Shown here one piece after another: positions 62,523 through 64,000 of a DNA stretch of 64,000 nucleotides. How positions within the stretch are numbered: position 1 is the first letter of the stretch; every line of letters starts with the position of its first letter. The position numbers and the translations under genes are program-made. The notes under the pieces were generated by a model. That model did no database searches. It was not told the DNA's origin and saw only the letters and a list, made by a program, of their open reading frames with translations. Source of the stretch: Mesorhizobium tianshanense (GTDB lineage Bacteria; Pseudomonadota; Alphaproteobacteria; Rhizobiales; Rhizobiaceae); assembly GCF_007830515.1 (NCBI RefSeq), contig NZ_VLKT01000019.1, positions 58,616-122,615 of the forward strand. The letters are read 5' to 3'.

Positions 62523-62618
62523 CGCCCCATACGTCTCCGTTCCTGTTTTGTTCACATCATTATGGGTTTTTCCCGAAGAGTCGAGTCGGCTCCACTCATA
62601 CCCATAAAAAAGTTTAAC

Positions 62619-62648
62619 TTGTATCAATTTTTGAGTTATGCTTATATC
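62619..62648 (+). promoter_or_regulatory. promoter with repressor operator, site 2
   Basis: TTGTAT, 18 bases, TATATC reads toward the gene at 62726. The same 21-bp operator as at 61394-61414 lies mostly within the spacer (62627-62647), in inverted orientation on the plus strand but in the same relation to the promoter. Spacing and position are identical to site 1. Confidence 0.7.
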
Positions 62649-62725
62649 AGATATACCGCCCGGACGATACGGATGGGCGGCGGGACCGGGCATCCGTATC
62701 GGCCGCCAGCAGCAAGGAACCGAGG

Positions 62726-63094
62726 ATGGACGCCCTCTCCGCCCAATTCGCCCGCGATTGCGGCTATACCGGCGACAGCCCGGCCATGCTGGCGGCCTTC
62801 GCGGCCATCCGCCTCGACGGCATAGGCAAGGCGCGGCAAGGCCATGACCAACGCAAGGCGGTGGTCGACCGGCTGAAGCACGGCGAGGCCCTGTTCCTGG
62901 CGGCGATCCGTCCGGCGCAATCGGCCGAGGAGGCGATCGAGGACGCCGCCCGCTTCATCGCCTGTTATCGCAACATGCCGCGCTGGCGCCAGGAAAGACG
63001 CGGCGCCGATCTCGCCCGCGCCAGGCAGCAGCGGCTCCTGGCGCGCTTCTTCCGCCGCTACGGCCACCGCCTCTGGTCACGGCAGGCCGCCTGA
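62726..63094 (+). CDS. small protein of unknown function in repressor cluster
   Basis: This 122-residue protein is rich in Ala and Arg. It starts MDALSAQFARDCGYTGDSPA and has IRLDGIGKARQGHDQRKAVV and a strongly basic C-terminal helix (LARARQQRLLARFFRRYGHR). The predominance of amphipathic basic helices suggests nucleic-acid or membrane binding. AAGGAACCGAGG precedes the ATG. It is driven by the operator-bearing promoter at 62619-62648, so it would be induced when the S24 repressor is cleaved. No family recognised. Confidence 0.66.
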   Translation: MDALSAQFARDCGYTGDSPAMLAAFAAIRLDGIGKARQGHDQRKAVVDRLKHGEALFLAAIRPAQSAEEAIEDAARFIACYRNMPRWRQERRGADLARARQQRLLARFFRRYGHRLWSRQAA

Positions 63095-63204
63095 GTCGAA
63101 GCGCTGACGCCATCGGCCGCGAATGCCGGTCGCGCCGCGCGCATGCCGCGAATGGCTGGATCGCACTTGCCGTCGCCGACACCACGCCGTATGTCATCCC
63201 CTCG

Positions 63205-63663
63205 ATGAGCGAGATCGAGTTCCGTCGCGCGCAAGCGCCCGACCTGCCGGCGATTGTTGCAATGCTTGCCGACGACGCGCTCGGCGCGGACCGGGAAGAT
63301 CCGTCGACGCCGCTCGCCCCGTCCTATCTCGATGCCTTCAGGGCAATCGATGCCGATCCCAACCAGCTGCTGGCCGTGGCTGTCGAAGCCGGGCAAGTGG
63401 TCGGAACCCTGCAGCTCAGCTTCCTTCCGGGCATTTCGAGGAAAGGCGCCTGGCGCGGCCAGATCGAAGGCGTTCGCGTTGCGCGGCACCGGCGGTCCGG
63501 CGGCGTCGGCAAACGGATGGTCGAATGGGCGATCGAAGCGTGCCGTTCGCGCAACTGCAGCATCGTCCAGCTCACGACTGACAAGAGCCGACGCGAGGCA
63601 CACGCTTTCTACGAGCGCCTCGGCTTCACCGCGAGCCATCTCGGCTACAAGATGGCGTTGTAG
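63205..63663 (+). CDS. GNAT-family N-acetyltransferase
   Basis: This 152-residue enzyme transfers an acetyl group from acetyl-CoA to an amine. It begins MSEIEFRRAQAPDLPAIVAM and has the acetyl-CoA binding region GVRVARHRRSGGVGKRMVEW (R-x-x-G-x-G/A type) and the late CSIVQLTTDKSRREAHAFYE and RLGFTASHLGYKM. The substrate is unknown. The start ATG has little ribosome site. The gene stands between the repressor cluster and the IS element. Confidence 0.92.
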   Translation: MSEIEFRRAQAPDLPAIVAMLADDALGADREDPSTPLAPSYLDAFRAIDADPNQLLAVAVEAGQVVGTLQLSFLPGISRKGAWRGQIEGVRVARHRRSGGVGKRMVEWAIEACRSRNCSIVQLTTDKSRREAHAFYERLGFTASHLGYKMAL

Positions 63664-63700
63664 GGCGCGGCATCTGTCATCTCAGGGCAACGAGTCCAGG

Positions 63701-64000
63701 TTAACGCGCTTGGAGGGCGGCCAAGAGGTAGCCGGTATCCCAGGTTGCGAGTTTTCGCTTTCCCTTGATGGATTGTTTGCCGGGCATAGCGCGGATGAGA
63801 TTGAGGGCGAGGTGGCGGACCATCGCCATGTTTGTGGCACCATGGCCGCGGCGCAGGCGCGATTGGTCCTCCTTGAACTGGACATCGAGAACCCAGTGGA
63901 GCCCGTTCTCGATGCCCCAATGGGCTCTGGCGGCCTCGGCAAAGGCTTTCGCGGAGAGGACACGGGAGGAGATGTAGCATCGCCGCTCGACCCTGACCTC
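63701..64000 (-). mobile_element. ISAs1-type transposase, C-terminal part
   Basis: The minus-strand frame runs from the window edge to a TAA at 63701-63703 and encodes 99 residues. EVRVERRCYISSRVLSAKAF, AHWGIENGLHWVLDVQFKED, RRGHGATNMAMVRHLALNLI and KRKLATWDTGYLLAALQ form the conserved C-terminal of ISAs1-family (DDE) transposases, including the catalytic Glu region HWGIENGLHW. The N-terminal part and left end lie outside the window. The right end should be in 63664-63700 (for example near CAGGGCAACGAGTCC), but I cannot define the terminal repeat. Confidence 0.9.

Overview
The window is high-GC alphaproteobacterial DNA, almost certainly from a rhizobium-type genome and most like Mesorhizobium. 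The pointers are a SyrA/ExoX-like repressor of exopolysaccharide synthesis, a BA14K-type protein, a DUF982 protein, a ROSE-like RNA thermometer before an hsp20 gene, a CIRCE operator before groESL, and short intergenic repeats typical of the group. No rRNA, tRNA or CRISPR array was seen. Most of the window reads as chromosomal housekeeping and accessory DNA, with gene remnants scattered through it.

Layout. 1-6.5 kb: an orphan Imm8-like immunity gene, an isochorismatase/GFA pair, a lysozyme-like lipoprotein, and a tandem amidase locus in which one copy is shredded and the other has a frameshift. 6.6-10 kb: a membrane-anchored WD40 protein, exonuclease III and an alpha/beta hydrolase. 10-14.7 kb: a non-homologous end-joining operon (ligD, ku, and a BRCT/HTH/TPR gene translationally coupled to ku). 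15.4-17.8 kb: a SulP anion transporter plus a universal stress protein behind a structured leader. 18-25.4 kb: an aldo/keto reductase, a LuxR-HTH/TPR regulator and a ribose-type sugar ABC transporter. 25.7-30 kb: a heat-shock island (groESL with CIRCE, two hsp20 genes with a ROSE-like leader). 30-33.6 kb: an ECF sigma, anti-sigma-like and metal-sensor-like operon beside EF-hand and BA14K proteins.

35-41 kb holds a phospholipid-type operon resembling E. coli ynbABCD: CDP-alcohol phosphatidyltransferase, hydrolase-methyltransferase, PAP2/dual-specificity phosphatase and CDP-diglyceride synthase. An acyltransferase and a small membrane protein are inserted in it. 41-49 kb carries an AI-2E-type permease with an extra cytoplasmic domain, an HWE/HisKA_2 histidine kinase, and several small exported or stress-type proteins. 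49-59 kb carries an OafA-type acyltransferase, a secreted HExxH protein, the epmA/efp divergent pair, and a four-gene surface-glycan operon (GT2, alpha/alpha-barrel-like protein, flippase-like protein, large membrane protein).

The most unusual part is 59.9-63.1 kb. An XRE/S24 (CI/LexA-like) repressor sits among small unknown proteins, two of them zinc-finger-like. Two promoters there have the same geometry (TTGyAT, 18 bp, TATATm) and share an identical 21-bp sequence lying mostly in the spacer. This looks like a compact repressor regulon. One of its genes is interrupted by an 11-base homopolymer inside a perfect inverted repeat. The window ends inside an ISAs1-type transposase gene.
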